Positions 27,434 to 36,795 of a DNA stretch of 64,000 nt are shown piece after piece (within the stretch, counting starts at the first letter, position 1; each line of letters starts with the position of its first letter). The notes below the pieces were generated by a model. That model searched no databases and had not been told where the DNA came from. It saw nothing but the letters and a program-made list of their open reading frames with translations. This stretch comes from Methylobacterium fujisawaense. Lineage in GTDB: Bacteria > Pseudomonadota > Alphaproteobacteria > Rhizobiales > Beijerinckiaceae. The stretch lies in NCBI RefSeq assembly GCF_014138435.1, contig NZ_JACJIM010000009.1:158345-222344 (forward strand), given 5' to 3'. Position numbers and translations under genes: made by a program.

Positions 27434-30102
27434 GGCCGACATTCAGCGCCGTCTTGGATCGACGTGGCGGCCGGAAAGGCATCTTCCGGCCGCCGGCCCG
27501 GATCGGCGGGATCGGGCTCACGGGCCTCGATCATGCGCTCGACCAGCGCCAGGGCTGAGCGCTGAAGCGCCTGCCGCGTCGGTTCGAGGGGCGCCTTCCC
27601 CCAGGCGCGGGCCGCCGCGTAGGCGGCCGCGTAGGCCGCGTCCCAGCCGGCGGCGAGGACTGACGGGCCCGCGGCCTCCAATGCGTCCCGAACGGTGCCC
27701 CAGGCCGCTTGATGGGCCGCGTCCCAGGCCGCGGCCCGAACGGCCGAGCCGGTCTGCCGCAGGGTCAGGTTGGCGACGGCCGCCCGCTTGCGCGCGCGCT
27801 TGAGGTGATCGCACAGGGAGACGAGTTGGGCGACGTCCTCGACCTCGGGCAGGTCGGCCAGTTCGTCCCCCTCCACGTTCAGCTTGGCGAGGCGGAACCA
27901 CGCCGGCAGGTGGGTGCGGATCAGCCAATCGGCCACCAGGGCGACCCGCCGGCGCTCCAGGGCCTCCGAGCCCCGGGTGCCGACCAAGCGCGGAACGAGC
28001 GGCAGGATCAGGGCATCGCGCGCATCCTGCGGCAGGCGATCGCTCCAGGTTCGGACAAAGGCGGCGATGCTGGGCGACGCGCAGGCGGGTTCATCCGAAT
28101 GCGGCTCGCCGGCGACGTAGGCCACCGCCTCCAGGGCGCACAGGCCTGCCTCCGCGCCCGCATGGGGGCCGGCCGCGAGCGTCCTGACCCGCGCAAGCCG
28201 GTCTGGGTCGACGCGCGCGGGCCCGACGGTCCGCTTGTCCTGCAGCCGGGAGGCACCGCGATCCGGCACACGGATCGGCCGGTCGTCCGCAGCCGCGATC
28301 GAAAAGCCGGCCGGTGCGCCGGTGGCGACCTCGGCCTCGAGTGCGGCCACGGCGGCCACGACCCGCCCCGGGTCGACCGTATAGCTCACGTGGAAGGCGT
28401 GCACGCCGGGGCGCGGGAGGGTCCGGCCGCGCAGGAACAGGATCCGCGCGCCCCCGGCCTCGATGAAGCTGGCATAGCCCCGGAAGTTGAAGGACAACTC
28501 CTCGTGGATCAGGCCGAGGATCCGGCACCCGGGCCGGCAGAACAGGGCGTTGCTGAGCGCCGAACTCGATGAGCCGACCACCAGTTCGGCGGAATGGAAG
28601 GCCTCAACCTGTTCGAGGAAGGTCAGCGTCTCCGGATAGATCACCTCGAAGCCCAGGGGGCGCAGCCGTTCGGCGATCTCCGCCTCGTTGACGAGGGCGC
28701 GTTGGGTGAAGGCCTTGCGCGAGATGAACAGGCGCCGGTCGGTCCGGCCGGAGAGGGCCCCGCGCGCGCGGGCGCGGTCGAGGATCTGCTGGCGGATCGC
28801 CCCGAAGACGTCGGCCGGCCAGACCGTGTCGTAGAAGGGGCGGCCGGGCTTCATGTCGAAGGGGAAGAAGGCCGGCACCGGCGCCATTCCGAGGAGCCCG
28901 AACGCGACGGGCCTGGGCGGCAGCGCGATCACGGGCCGGTCGCGCGTGTCGAGAAGGCCCAGGATCTCCGCGTGCGCCCCCGGCATGTGGTCGTCGATGC
29001 AGAGCGGGATCCCGTCGGGGCAGCGCGGGTCGTTGTAGCAGAGCATCCGCGGCACGAACTCGCAGAACCAGTGCCCGTAGTTCCGGCTCTGCAGGCCGAA
29101 CATCATGAGGCCGGCCGCGATCGTGTGCTCGGCCTCGGGCACCTCGACGAGGGCCCGCGTGGCCCCGAAGGCGGCGGTCATGATCTGGTCGGGGTTGAGG
29201 CCGTCCTGCAGCAGGATGTCCGGGCGCCGCGGATGGGCGGCGAGGTCATAGACGAGCTTGCCGCCGGCGATGACGACGTTGCTGCGCGGGAAGGCGCGCG
29301 CGCCCTCCAGGAAGGCGAGATACTGGGCCGGGATGTCCAGGCTGCCGGCCTCCGACCGGAGGGCCGGGGGCGGTTCCCAGAAACGCAGATCGGGCGCGGC
29401 GATGCGGCGCTCCGGGAGCACCGTGATGGCGCGGGCGCCGCCGGCCGCCGCCAGGGCCTGGACGGAGACGATGTCGTAAGCCTCCAGGGGCCCGGAGCCG
29501 GTGACGTGGCGCGTCGCCGCGTGGAGCGCGATCGCCGCGTCGAAGCGCCCGTCCTCCAGCAGGGTGTCGAGGAGCAGGCGGCGCAGGTTCTTGACCTTGG
29601 TGCTGAGCCGGTCTCCGTCCTCCGTCGTCACGCCCGCGTCGCCGCCATTGAGGTCGTAGGCGAGGCGGTAACAATGGAGGCACGGCTCGGGCTGGTTCCG
29701 GCACTCGTACGCCCATCCGAGCCGCAGCAGGGTCGCAAGCCCGTCCTGGATCAGCACGGGCGCCTCAGCGTCGGCGCGCAGGCCCGCGATGTAAGCCTCG
29801 GCCTCGGCGAACCGGCCGCGCTCGCACAGGTCGCGCAGGCGCGCCGCGGCGGCGGCCCTCGTCCAGCGCGCCCGGGGGCCGGGGACCAGGGCGGCGATAA
29901 GGTCATAGGTCTCGGCGGCGGCGCCGAGCCGTTCGTCGCCCTCGAGCCGGAACGCGAGGGTTTCGAGGTGCCGGCACAGCGCGCCGCGCCGAACCGGCTC
30001 GCGCTCCTCGGCGGCAAGGGTGCGGATCTGTGCGAGGACGTCCGGCGCGTTGTCGCGATGGACCGTCCGGATCAGGTCGATGAAGGTCTGCGTCGGCCTC
30101 AT
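27430..30102 (-). CDS. GT61 glycosyltransferase with unusual C-terminal domain
   Basis: The 890-residue protein has an N-terminal helical part (1-200), then a family 61 (DUF563) glycosyltransferase core. The core includes MMFGLQSRNYGHWFCEFVPRM near 332, RLFISRKAFTQRALVNEAEI near 470, and FHSAELVVGSSSSALSNALFC near 520. The paralogue at 32290 shares this part and stops near residue 590. The extra 280 residues hold ALEAVAYVAGEPHSDEPAC near 655, VADWLIRTHLPAWFRLAKL near 730 and an Ala/Trp/Tyr helical region (AAAWDAAHQAAW, GWDAAYAAAYAAARAWG) near 785-835. I recall similar stand-alone proteins of unknown function but cannot confirm. The start at MRPTQTFIDLIRTV is chosen by alignment with the paralogue. 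Confidence 0.85.
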   Translation of the reverse strand: MRPTQTFIDLIRTVHRDNAPDVLAQIRTLAAEEREPVRRGALCRHLETLAFRLEGDERLGAAAETYDLIAALVPGPRARWTRAAAAARLRDLCERGRFAEAEAYIAGLRADAEAPVLIQDGLATLLRLGWAYECRNQPEPCLHCYRLAYDLNGGDAGVTTEDGDRLSTKVKNLRRLLLDTLLEDGRFDAAIALHAATRHVTGSGPLEAYDIVSVQALAAAGGARAITVLPERRIAAPDLRFWEPPPALRSEAGSLDIPAQYLAFLEGARAFPRSNVVIAGGKLVYDLAAHPRRPDILLQDGLNPDQIMTAAFGATRALVEVPEAEHTIAAGLMMFGLQSRNYGHWFCEFVPRMLCYNDPRCPDGIPLCIDDHMPGAHAEILGLLDTRDRPVIALPPRPVAFGLLGMAPVPAFFPFDMKPGRPFYDTVWPADVFGAIRQQILDRARARGALSGRTDRRLFISRKAFTQRALVNEAEIAERLRPLGFEVIYPETLTFLEQVEAFHSAELVVGSSSSALSNALFCRPGCRILGLIHEELSFNFRGYASFIEAGGARILFLRGRTLPRPGVHAFHVSYTVDPGRVVAAVAALEAEVATGAPAGFSIAAADDRPIRVPDRGASRLQDKRTVGPARVDPDRLARVRTLAAGPHAGAEAGLCALEAVAYVAGEPHSDEPACASPSIAAFVRTWSDRLPQDARDALILPLVPRLVGTRGSEALERRRVALVADWLIRTHLPAWFRLAKLNVEGDELADLPEVEDVAQLVSLCDHLKRARKRAAVANLTLRQTGSAVRAAAWDAAHQAAWGTVRDALEAAGPSVLAAGWDAAYAAAYAAARAWGKAPLEPTRQALQRSALALVERMIEAREPDPADPGRRPEDAFPAATSIQDGAECRP

Positions 30103-30368
30103 GTCGGTTGCGCGCCTGATCGACCCTGCCCGTCCGCGCGCCGGTCGAACGGCGCGCCCTCGCGGGCGGTGTACTGGAACCGGCGTGCCGTGACGAGATA
30201 TCCGAATGCCCCTCGCCTGGGAGGGCCGGCGGACGCGGCGCTGGAGGGCGCACGCGGTCTCGTGTAGGGCAGGGCACCGGGCAGGCAGGGATCCCCGCGC
30301 ATGGACGACGACCGGAACGACACGCTGCATTCGGGCCGCGGACGGATCCGATCCCGGATCCGGGCACG

Positions 30369-31013
30369 ATGACCGTCCGCCTCGTCCTGTACGGCGCCGG
30401 CGCGCTCGCCCGCGAGATTGTCGACGCCCTGCAGCGCCTCAACGCGCACGGGACCGCGATCGAGCTGCAAGCCAGCATCGTCGATCCCGGGATCGACGCG
30501 CCGGAGACGTTTCGGGGCCGGCCCGTGATTCGGGATGTGCGCAGCCTGGCGGGCGACGCGAGCCTGCGCTTCGTCGTCGCCCTCGGCGAGCCCGGGCCCC
30601 GGGCCCGGGCGGTCGCGCATCTTCGGGCGGAGATCGGCGCCCAGTTCACCTCGATCATCGATCCGGGGGTGCTGATCGGAGCGAGCAGCCGGATCGGCGC
30701 GGGTGCCGTGATCCTCGGCCATTCCTCCATCACGACGGATGCGCGCCTCGGGGAGCACGTCCTCGTCAACCCGGGCTGTACCGTCGCCCACGACGACGTG
30801 CTCGAGGATTTCGCCACGCTGAGCCCTGGGGTCCACCTGGCCGGGCATGTCCGCGTCGAGGAGGGCGCGTTCCTGGGCACCGGGGCCTGCGTGATCCCGC
30901 GGATGCGGATCGGCGCGCACGCCGTGGTCGGCGCCGGCGCCGTCGTGATCCGGAACGTGGCGCCGGGCCAGACGGTGTTCGGCAATCCGGCGCGGTCCCT
31001 GCGGCGCGCCTAG
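30369..31013 (+). CDS. NeuD-like sugar O/N-acyltransferase
   Basis: The 214-residue protein has a PglD/NeuD layout: a Rossmann-like N-terminus (RLVLYGAGALAREIVDAL near residue 4) and a left-handed beta-helix of hexapeptide repeats from about 95. The conserved His lies in VNPGCTVAHDDVLEDFATLSPG near 140 and the C-terminus ends with VAPGQTVFGNPARSLRR. Such enzymes transfer acetyl or other acyl groups from acyl-CoA (or acyl-ACP) to amino or hydroxyl groups of nucleotide sugars. It precedes a DegT aminotransferase on the same strand, so the pair probably makes an acylamino sugar: amination then N-acylation. Confidence 0.9.
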   Translation: MTVRLVLYGAGALAREIVDALQRLNAHGTAIELQASIVDPGIDAPETFRGRPVIRDVRSLAGDASLRFVVALGEPGPRARAVAHLRAEIGAQFTSIIDPGVLIGASSRIGAGAVILGHSSITTDARLGEHVLVNPGCTVAHDDVLEDFATLSPGVHLAGHVRVEEGAFLGTGACVIPRMRIGAHAVVGAGAVVIRNVAPGQTVFGNPARSLRRA

Positions 31014-31137
31014 GCCGGGAGGGGCCGGCATCCGGATCGCCGCCTTCCGCGGTCCTGTCCGGCCATGTATAGCGGGCGCGTCACCTTAGCATGCCCGTGA
31101 GGATGGTGGCAGCAGACAGTCAGGACGTGTCTCGACG

Positions 31138-32247
31138 ATGATCCCCGTGCTCATTCCAAGCCTGCCGGAGACGGATGCCATCGTCCCGTATCTGCGCCGG
31201 ATCGATCAGTCGCACATCTACAGCAATTACGGTCCGCTCTCCCGGGCGTTCACCGAGACGCTCTGCCGCTTCGTCTCGGAGCGCGCCGACGGCGCGCCGG
31301 TGGCGGCGACGATCACCGGCAGCGGGACGACGGCCATCGAGCTCGCCCTGCGCTACCGGATCGCCGGTCGGAAGGGCCGGCTCTGCCTGATGCCCGCCTA
31401 CACCTTCGTCGCCACCGCGCATGCGGCGGTCAATGTCGGCCTGGAGCCGTTCTTCGCGGATGTCGATCCCGAGACGCTGGCGCTGACGCCGGCCATTGCC
31501 GCCCGGGCCCTGGCGGCGGCCGGGGGCGATGTCGCCGCCGTGGTGGTGGTCAGCCCCTACGGCGCGCCGATCGACGTCGCCGCCTGGGAAGCGTTCGAGA
31601 CGGCGCACGGCATCCCGGTGGTGTTCGACGCCGCCGCCGCCACGCTCAACCTGCACCGCGTGGGCGCGCAGCCGATCTGCGTGAGCCTGCACGCCACCAA
31701 GGCGCTCGGGATCGGGGAGGGCGGGGCGATCCTCACCACCGACACCGATCTGGTCGCCCAGACCACCGCCATGACGGGCTTCGGCTTCTCGGCGAGCAGC
31801 CGCGTGTCGGAGGTGCGGGGCGGCAATTACCGGATTTCGGAATACGCCGCCGCGGTCGGACTGGCGGTGTTCGACGGGCTCGAGGCGCGCATCCAGCAAT
31901 TGCGGGACGCATCCCTCGCCTATGTCGCGGGCTTCGAGCGGATCGGCGTGCGCATGCAGCCGGGCTTCGGCAGGGACTGGCTGACCATGACGATCACCGC
32001 CCTGTTCGAGCCCGGCACCGCCGATGCGGTGACGGCAGGCTTCGACGCGGACGGGATCCAGTGGCGGCGCTGGTACGGGACCGGCTGTCAGGCGCACCCC
32101 GCCTTCGCGACCTGCCGGCACGACGGGCTGGCGGGGACCGCCGCGGCGGCCGCGAGCGCCATCGGGGTGCCGTTCTTCCCGGCGATCACGCCGGCGCAGA
32201 TCGATGCGGTCTGCGGCAGCGTGGAGCGGTCTCTGGCGGCCCGCTGA
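31138..32247 (+). CDS. DegT/DnrJ/EryC1 family aminotransferase
   Basis: The 369-residue protein is a PLP-dependent sugar aminotransferase. ITGSGTTAIELALRY near residue 59 lies in the cofactor phosphate site. LMPAYTFVATAHAAVNVGLEPFFADVD is near 83, VVFDAAAA near 160 holds the Asp that binds the pyridine ring, and SLHATKALGIGEGGAIL near 182 contains the Schiff-base lysine. These enzymes aminate 3- or 4-ketosugar nucleotides using glutamate. The upstream NeuD acyltransferase and the downstream GT61 enzyme on the same strand suggest an amino-sugar made, acylated and transferred. Some family members are dehydratases, but the Lys here fits an aminotransferase. Confidence 0.92.
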   Translation: MIPVLIPSLPETDAIVPYLRRIDQSHIYSNYGPLSRAFTETLCRFVSERADGAPVAATITGSGTTAIELALRYRIAGRKGRLCLMPAYTFVATAHAAVNVGLEPFFADVDPETLALTPAIAARALAAAGGDVAAVVVVSPYGAPIDVAAWEAFETAHGIPVVFDAAAATLNLHRVGAQPICVSLHATKALGIGEGGAILTTDTDLVAQTTAMTGFGFSASSRVSEVRGGNYRISEYAAAVGLAVFDGLEARIQQLRDASLAYVAGFERIGVRMQPGFGRDWLTMTITALFEPGTADAVTAGFDADGIQWRRWYGTGCQAHPAFATCRHDGLAGTAAAAASAIGVPFFPAITPAQIDAVCGSVERSLAAR

Positions 32248-32289
32248 GCGGCGACGGTGGGCCCGGGCCGAGAGGAACGGTCGAGGACG

Positions 32290-34065
32290 ATGCAAGGCGA
32301 TTTTCGGCGTATCCTGAGTCAGGCCGATCCCTCGAACGGCGCCGCTGCGCTCGACGCGATCGAGGACGGCCTGTCCGCACTCACGAACAGCCGACCGGCG
32401 GTCGCTGCGCAGCACCTCGCCACGCTGGCTTTCCGGTTCATGGGCGAGAACCGGCTCGACCTCGCGGCGCGTGCCTACGACCTCGCGGCCCGGGTGACGC
32501 CTGCACCCGCAGCGGCCTATCGGCTCGCCGCCATCCGAACCCGCATCCTCGATCTCTGCCGCCGCAAGGCGTTCGATCCGGTGGAAGGGCTGCTGCAAGA
32601 GTTGCGGGAGGCCAAGGCGGCCGCCGGGGATCACGGGCAGAACGACCCGTCGCTCATCCACATCGCCTGGGACTACGAACTCGCCGGGGACGCCGAAGGC
32701 GCGGTGCGCAGCTACCTGCTCGCGCGGATCGCGCGGGACCAGCTGGGCGGTCAGGCGCTGACGATCGATGGCGACACCCTTGAGCGCAAGATCCGGAACC
32801 TGCGCATCCTGCAGATGAACGCCCTGGCCGAGGCGGGCCGGCACGAGGAGGCGCAGACGCTCCACGAACGGACGCGGCACGTCCTGGGGCTCGGGCCGCT
32901 GCGGATCTACGACATTGTTTCCGCCCGCCAAGCGGCCGCGGACGGGCAAGGCGAATACCGGGAGCTGCTCGGGGCCCGCCGGATTGCCGAGCCGGAGATC
33001 GCCTTTCTCGAAGGGCCGGTGGCGCTGACCTCAGCGTGCGGATCCCTCGACGCGCCGCCGCAATACATCGCGCGGTTCAAGGATTGCCTGACCTTCCCGC
33101 GCAGCAATCTCGTGCTTCAAGGCAACCGCCTGATCTACGATCTCGCCGCCCACCCGCTTAGCGGCATCGCCGACATCAAGGACGGGGTAAACCCCGACCA
33201 GATCATGACGGCCGTCTACGGCGCGAAGCGGGCCCTGGTCGAGGAGCCGGCCGAGACGCGCACGCTCGATGCCGGGCTGATGATGTTCGGGCTCCAAAGC
33301 AAGAATTATGGCCACTGGCTGCTCGAGTTCGTGCCGCGCATGCTCTGGTTCAACGATCCCGCCTGCCCCGCGGACTTCCCGATCTGCATCGACGACCACA
33401 TGCCGGAGACGCATCGGCAGATCGTCGAGTTGCTCGACGAGCGCGATCGGCCGATTCTGCCGCTGTCGGCACAGGCGACGCGGTTCCGCGAGCTCGGCGT
33501 CGCCCCGGTGCCGACCTTCTTCCCGTTCGATTCACGGCCCGGCATGCCGGTCTACGACGCGATCTGGCCGAAGGATGTCCTGGCGGGCATGCGCCGTGCC
33601 CTGCTCGACAAGATCGCGACGCATGGCGCCGATATACGCCCCACGGGGCGGCGGATCTTTCTCTCGCGCCGCAATTTCACGCAGCGGCAGCTCGTCAACG
33701 AGTCGGAGATCATTGATGACCTGACTCGCCTCGGCTTCGAGGTTGTCCATCCCGAACAACTTTCGTTTATCGATCAGATTGCGCTCTATCATTCTGCGGA
33801 TGTCATCGTCGGATCCGCGAGCTCGGCTCTGACGAATTGCATCTTTTGCAATCCTCAGGCGCGGGTCATTGCCCTGATCCACGAGAACAGGTCATTCAAT
33901 TTCCGCGGCTATGCCAGCATGATCGAATCGAGTGGAGCGCGGCTTCTCTTCGTCCGTGGCACTACTATCGCAGGCGAGAAGACACATCCCTTCCACGCCA
34001 ATTACCGCGTGGTCCCCGCGAAGATCCACAAAGGCCTCGACATCCTCGGGATCGTCGCATCCTGA
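32290..34065 (+). CDS. GT61 glycosyltransferase
   Basis: The 591-residue protein is a close paralogue of the first 600 residues of the gene at 27430: matching N-terminal helices, MMFGLQSKNYGHWLLEFVPRM near 332, RIFLSRRNFTQRQLVNESEI near 456, and YHSADVIVGSASSALTNCIFC near 500. Family 61 enzymes transfer sugars in capsule and O-chain synthesis. The ATG at 32290 follows a GAGG site and aligns with the start of the paralogue. The last 350 bp are less GC-rich than the rest (for example ATCATTGATGACCTGACT). It ends 14 nt from the convergent epimerase/reductase gene. Confidence 0.9.
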   Translation: MQGDFRRILSQADPSNGAAALDAIEDGLSALTNSRPAVAAQHLATLAFRFMGENRLDLAARAYDLAARVTPAPAAAYRLAAIRTRILDLCRRKAFDPVEGLLQELREAKAAAGDHGQNDPSLIHIAWDYELAGDAEGAVRSYLLARIARDQLGGQALTIDGDTLERKIRNLRILQMNALAEAGRHEEAQTLHERTRHVLGLGPLRIYDIVSARQAAADGQGEYRELLGARRIAEPEIAFLEGPVALTSACGSLDAPPQYIARFKDCLTFPRSNLVLQGNRLIYDLAAHPLSGIADIKDGVNPDQIMTAVYGAKRALVEEPAETRTLDAGLMMFGLQSKNYGHWLLEFVPRMLWFNDPACPADFPICIDDHMPETHRQIVELLDERDRPILPLSAQATRFRELGVAPVPTFFPFDSRPGMPVYDAIWPKDVLAGMRRALLDKIATHGADIRPTGRRIFLSRRNFTQRQLVNESEIIDDLTRLGFEVVHPEQLSFIDQIALYHSADVIVGSASSALTNCIFCNPQARVIALIHENRSFNFRGYASMIESSGARLLFVRGTTIAGEKTHPFHANYRVVPAKIHKGLDILGIVAS

Positions 34066-34079
34066 CAGCGGCGGGGCCG

Positions 34080-34982
34080 TCAGGCTTGCCGTTCCGAATA
34101 CGCACCGAAGGTATCAGTCAATCCGCTGCCGAGATCGTAGCGAGGATGGAAGCCCACCGCCTCGCGCAGACGCGAGACATCGGCCTCAATGCTCGCCGGC
34201 TCGCTCTCCGCGAGGCGGCGAGCACCAAAGTCGATCAGATCCGGCCGTCCGGTCAGCTGGCCGATCTGCTCTAGGATCACGCGGACAGGCACAGCCGCGC
34301 CCGACCCAATGTTGACGGCTCCCTCAACGGCCGAGTCGACCAAGGCTGCGAAAGCACCGGCCACGTCGGCTACGTGGCTGAAGTCGCGACGCTGGTGACC
34401 CGGGCTCGTCCCGAAACGCTCCCCCGACGACAGAGCCCGGATCGCGTCGCTCACCAGCCGGCCCGATTTCTCCCTGGGCCCGTACAGAAAAAACAGGCGG
34501 CCCCAGGCAAACGAGAGCCCGGTCTCACGCGCATAGGCTGTCAGGACACGCTGCGTGGCGTCCTTGGCGGCCCCGTACAGGGTTGCGGGCACACAGTGCG
34601 CGTCCTCGCTGAGCCTTTCCGGACCCCAGGCATACTCGGCGCAGGTCCCCGCTACGACCGCCCGTGCGCCCCCGCCCTCCCGGAAGGCTCGGACCAGCGC
34701 CAGGCTCGCCGCGACCCAGTCGAGGTTGACCGGTGAGCGCCAGTAAAGCCCCGGCTCGGCGTACCAAGCCAGATGCAGAAGGTGAACGGCGCCGACCCGA
34801 CCGACCGACGCTTGCACGGCTTCAGCGTCCAAAAGGTCGACAGGATGGAAAACCACCGTCGCGGCGGGCGGGCGGCGTCCGAGGGCATGAACCTCGAAGC
34901 CGCGCGCCTGAAGGGCCGGGATCACGTGAGTTCCGACAAAACCGGTCGCACCGGTGAGGAGAACGCGCCGCGCGCCTGACAT
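34080..34982 (-). CDS. NAD-dependent epimerase/reductase for a deoxysugar
   Basis: The 300-residue extended SDR starts RRVLLTGATGFVGTHVIPAL near residue 5. It has an AVVAGTCAEYAWG catalytic-strand region near 110, LYGAAKDATQRVL (YxxxK) near 137 and RRDFSHVADVAGAF near 200. It is the last gene of a coupled operon for a CDP-6-deoxyhexose, so it most likely reduces the 4-keto group or sets its configuration. The ATG overlaps the stop of the 3,5-epimerase-like gene by one base (TGATG). Similar proteins in CDP-abequose or CDP-tyvelose pathways act as 4-reductases or 2-epimerases; the exact reaction here is inferred. Confidence 0.87.
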   Translation of the reverse strand: MSGARRVLLTGATGFVGTHVIPALQARGFEVHALGRRPPAATVVFHPVDLLDAEAVQASVGRVGAVHLLHLAWYAEPGLYWRSPVNLDWVAASLALVRAFREGGGARAVVAGTCAEYAWGPERLSEDAHCVPATLYGAAKDATQRVLTAYARETGLSFAWGRLFFLYGPREKSGRLVSDAIRALSSGERFGTSPGHQRRDFSHVADVAGAFAALVDSAVEGAVNIGSGAAVPVRVILEQIGQLTGRPDLIDFGARRLAESEPASIEADVSRLREAVGFHPRYDLGSGLTDTFGAYSERQA

Positions 34983-35527
34983 CACACGACCGGATCGAGA
35001 CCGGTCCAGGCCGGGAAGGCGAGATCCCGCTCGGAGATCACGGTCACCGGCTCCGGCCAGGCGACGTCGAGCGCCGGATCGTCCCAGCGAACCCCACGGG
35101 CGGCGCCGGCAACATAAGGCCGATCGATCATATAGAGCACCTCCGTCTCGTCCTGCAGGGTCTGGAAACCGTGCGCGAAACCAGCCGGAATGTAGAGCGC
35201 AGTCCTGTTCCCGGCCGATAGTTCGACGCCGATCGCCCGCAGATAGCTCGGGGAGTCCCGACGCAGGTCGACGATCACGTCGTGGATCGCACCCATCGTG
35301 CAGCGGACAAGTTTAGTCTCCGCGTACGGCGCCAGGGCATAGTGCATCCCGCGGACCGTTCCGCGTGATCGATTATACGACACGCTCGACTGGCTAAATC
35401 GGCTGACGAGCCCATGAGCTGCAAGCGTGTCTTCGCACACGGTCCGCGCGAAGAAACCGCGCTCGTCTTCGTGCGGGTTGATGTCGATCCGGAAAGCTCC
35501 TGCGAGCGGCAGCTCCTCGAAGTTCAT
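34982..35527 (-). CDS. dTDP-4-dehydrorhamnose 3,5-epimerase-like protein
   Basis: The 181-residue cupin-fold protein matches RmlC: DERGFFARTVCED near residue 24, RFSQSSVSYNRSRGTVRGMHYAL near 43 with the active-site His, IHDVIVDLRRDSP near 82, and YIPAGFAHGFQTLQDETEVLYM near 112. RmlC enzymes epimerise C3 and/or C5 of 4-keto-6-deoxy sugars. Here it probably acts on the CDP-linked, possibly C-methylated intermediate of the same operon. The ATG at 35527 has a GAGCGGA element; a GTG at 35536 overlapping the methyltransferase stop is the alternative. Confidence 0.9.
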   Translation of the reverse strand: MNFEELPLAGAFRIDINPHEDERGFFARTVCEDTLAAHGLVSRFSQSSVSYNRSRGTVRGMHYALAPYAETKLVRCTMGAIHDVIVDLRRDSPSYLRAIGVELSAGNRTALYIPAGFAHGFQTLQDETEVLYMIDRPYVAGAARGVRWDDPALDVAWPEPVTVISERDLAFPAWTGLDPVV

Positions 35528-35532
35528 TCCGC

Positions 35533-36795
35533 TCACTCTACAGCGAGGCTCGGAATAGCAGTGACGAAACGCCCACCCCAGGCGCGGATTCCGGCCATCT
35601 CCTGCATGATTTCCGCCCTCAGGTTCCAGGGCAGGATCAGCACGTAGTCCGGACGCATCTCCAGCAAGGCCTCGGGCGAGATCACGGGGATCCGGCTGCC
35701 CGGCAGGAACGTGCCCTGCTTGTGCGGTGAGCGGTCCGCCACCGCCTCAACCAACTCCGGTCCGATCCCGCAATAGTTCAGGAAGGTGTTGCCCTTGGCG
35801 GCCGCCCCGTAGCCGCAGACCCGCTTACCCGCCCGTCGTTGCTGGATCAGGAACTCCAGGCTGGCGCACTTGATCTCGACCACGTCGGCGGCAAATCGCC
35901 CATAGCCCTCCGCCGAGAACAGGCCGCCGGCCCGCTCATCGGCGAGCACCCGCGCCACCGCCGGCGTCTGCGCATGCGGTCCGTCCGCGTGGCAGAAAAA
36001 GACGCGCAGGGATCCGCCGTGGGTCGGCAGCTCCTCCACGTCGAACACCCGTAGACCCGATCGCTCCAGGATGCCCGAAACCACGCCGAGGGACAGATAC
36101 GAGAAATGTTCGTGGTAGATCGTGTCGAACTGTTTGTGCTCGATCATCCGCAACAGGTGCGGGAACTCGAAGGTGCCTGCACCGTCGCGCTTCAACAAGA
36201 CTTGAAAGCCCGCCACGAAATCGAGAATATCGGGCACGTGGGCCAGCACGTTGTTGGCGGCCATCAAGTCGGCACCGTGCCCCTCGGCCCGAAGGCGCTC
36301 GGCCGTATCGCGGCCGAAGAATGCGACTTCGCTCGCCACCCCCTTCTCGCGCGCCACCGCCGCCACATTGGCAGCCGGCTCGACGCCCAGGACCGGCACG
36401 CCACGGGCAACAAAATACTGCAGCAGGTAGCCGTCGTTGCTGGCCACCTCGACAACCTTGCTCTGCGGCCCGAGACCGAAGCGCTCGGTCATGCTCGCAA
36501 CATAAGCTTCCGCGTGGCGCAACCAGCCGGCGGAGAAGCCCGAGAAATAGGCATAATCCGAGAAAATGTGCTCCGGGCTCTCGAAGGCCTCAAGTTGCAC
36601 GAGCCAGCAGCTCTCGCAGACATAGGCGTGGAGCGGGTAAACCATTTCTCCTTGCCCCGCACGCTCGGGCGGCACGTAGGAATTGGCGAGAGGCGATAAC
36701 CCCAGATCGGCCACGGTGCGGGTGAGCGGCGTACCACAGGCCCGGCAGCAGGCCCGGCTTGTCGGGGCCGGAACGGTGTCCGTTGCTGCGCTCAT
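35533..36795 (-). CDS. Sugar C-methyltransferase, NovU/TylC3-like
   Basis: The 420-residue protein has the three-part layout of sugar C-methyltransferases. An N-terminal zinc-binding part (CRACGTPL near residue 17, CESCW near 59) is followed by a SAM-binding domain with VVEVASNDGYLLQYFVARGV near 111 and AANNVLAHVPDILDFV near 174. The C-terminal domain has IYHEHFSYLSLG near 218 and VCGYGAAAKGNTFLNYCG near 328. Relatives methylate C3 of 4-keto-6-deoxy sugars. It overlaps rfbG by 4 nt (ATGA), so methylation of the CDP-4-keto-6-deoxyglucose product is the likely reaction, giving a branched sugar. Confidence 0.9.
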   Translation of the reverse strand: MSAATDTVPAPTSRACCRACGTPLTRTVADLGLSPLANSYVPPERAGQGEMVYPLHAYVCESCWLVQLEAFESPEHIFSDYAYFSGFSAGWLRHAEAYVASMTERFGLGPQSKVVEVASNDGYLLQYFVARGVPVLGVEPAANVAAVAREKGVASEVAFFGRDTAERLRAEGHGADLMAANNVLAHVPDILDFVAGFQVLLKRDGAGTFEFPHLLRMIEHKQFDTIYHEHFSYLSLGVVSGILERSGLRVFDVEELPTHGGSLRVFFCHADGPHAQTPAVARVLADERAGGLFSAEGYGRFAADVVEIKCASLEFLIQQRRAGKRVCGYGAAAKGNTFLNYCGIGPELVEAVADRSPHKQGTFLPGSRIPVISPEALLEMRPDYVLILPWNLRAEIMQEMAGIRAWGGRFVTAIPSLAVE

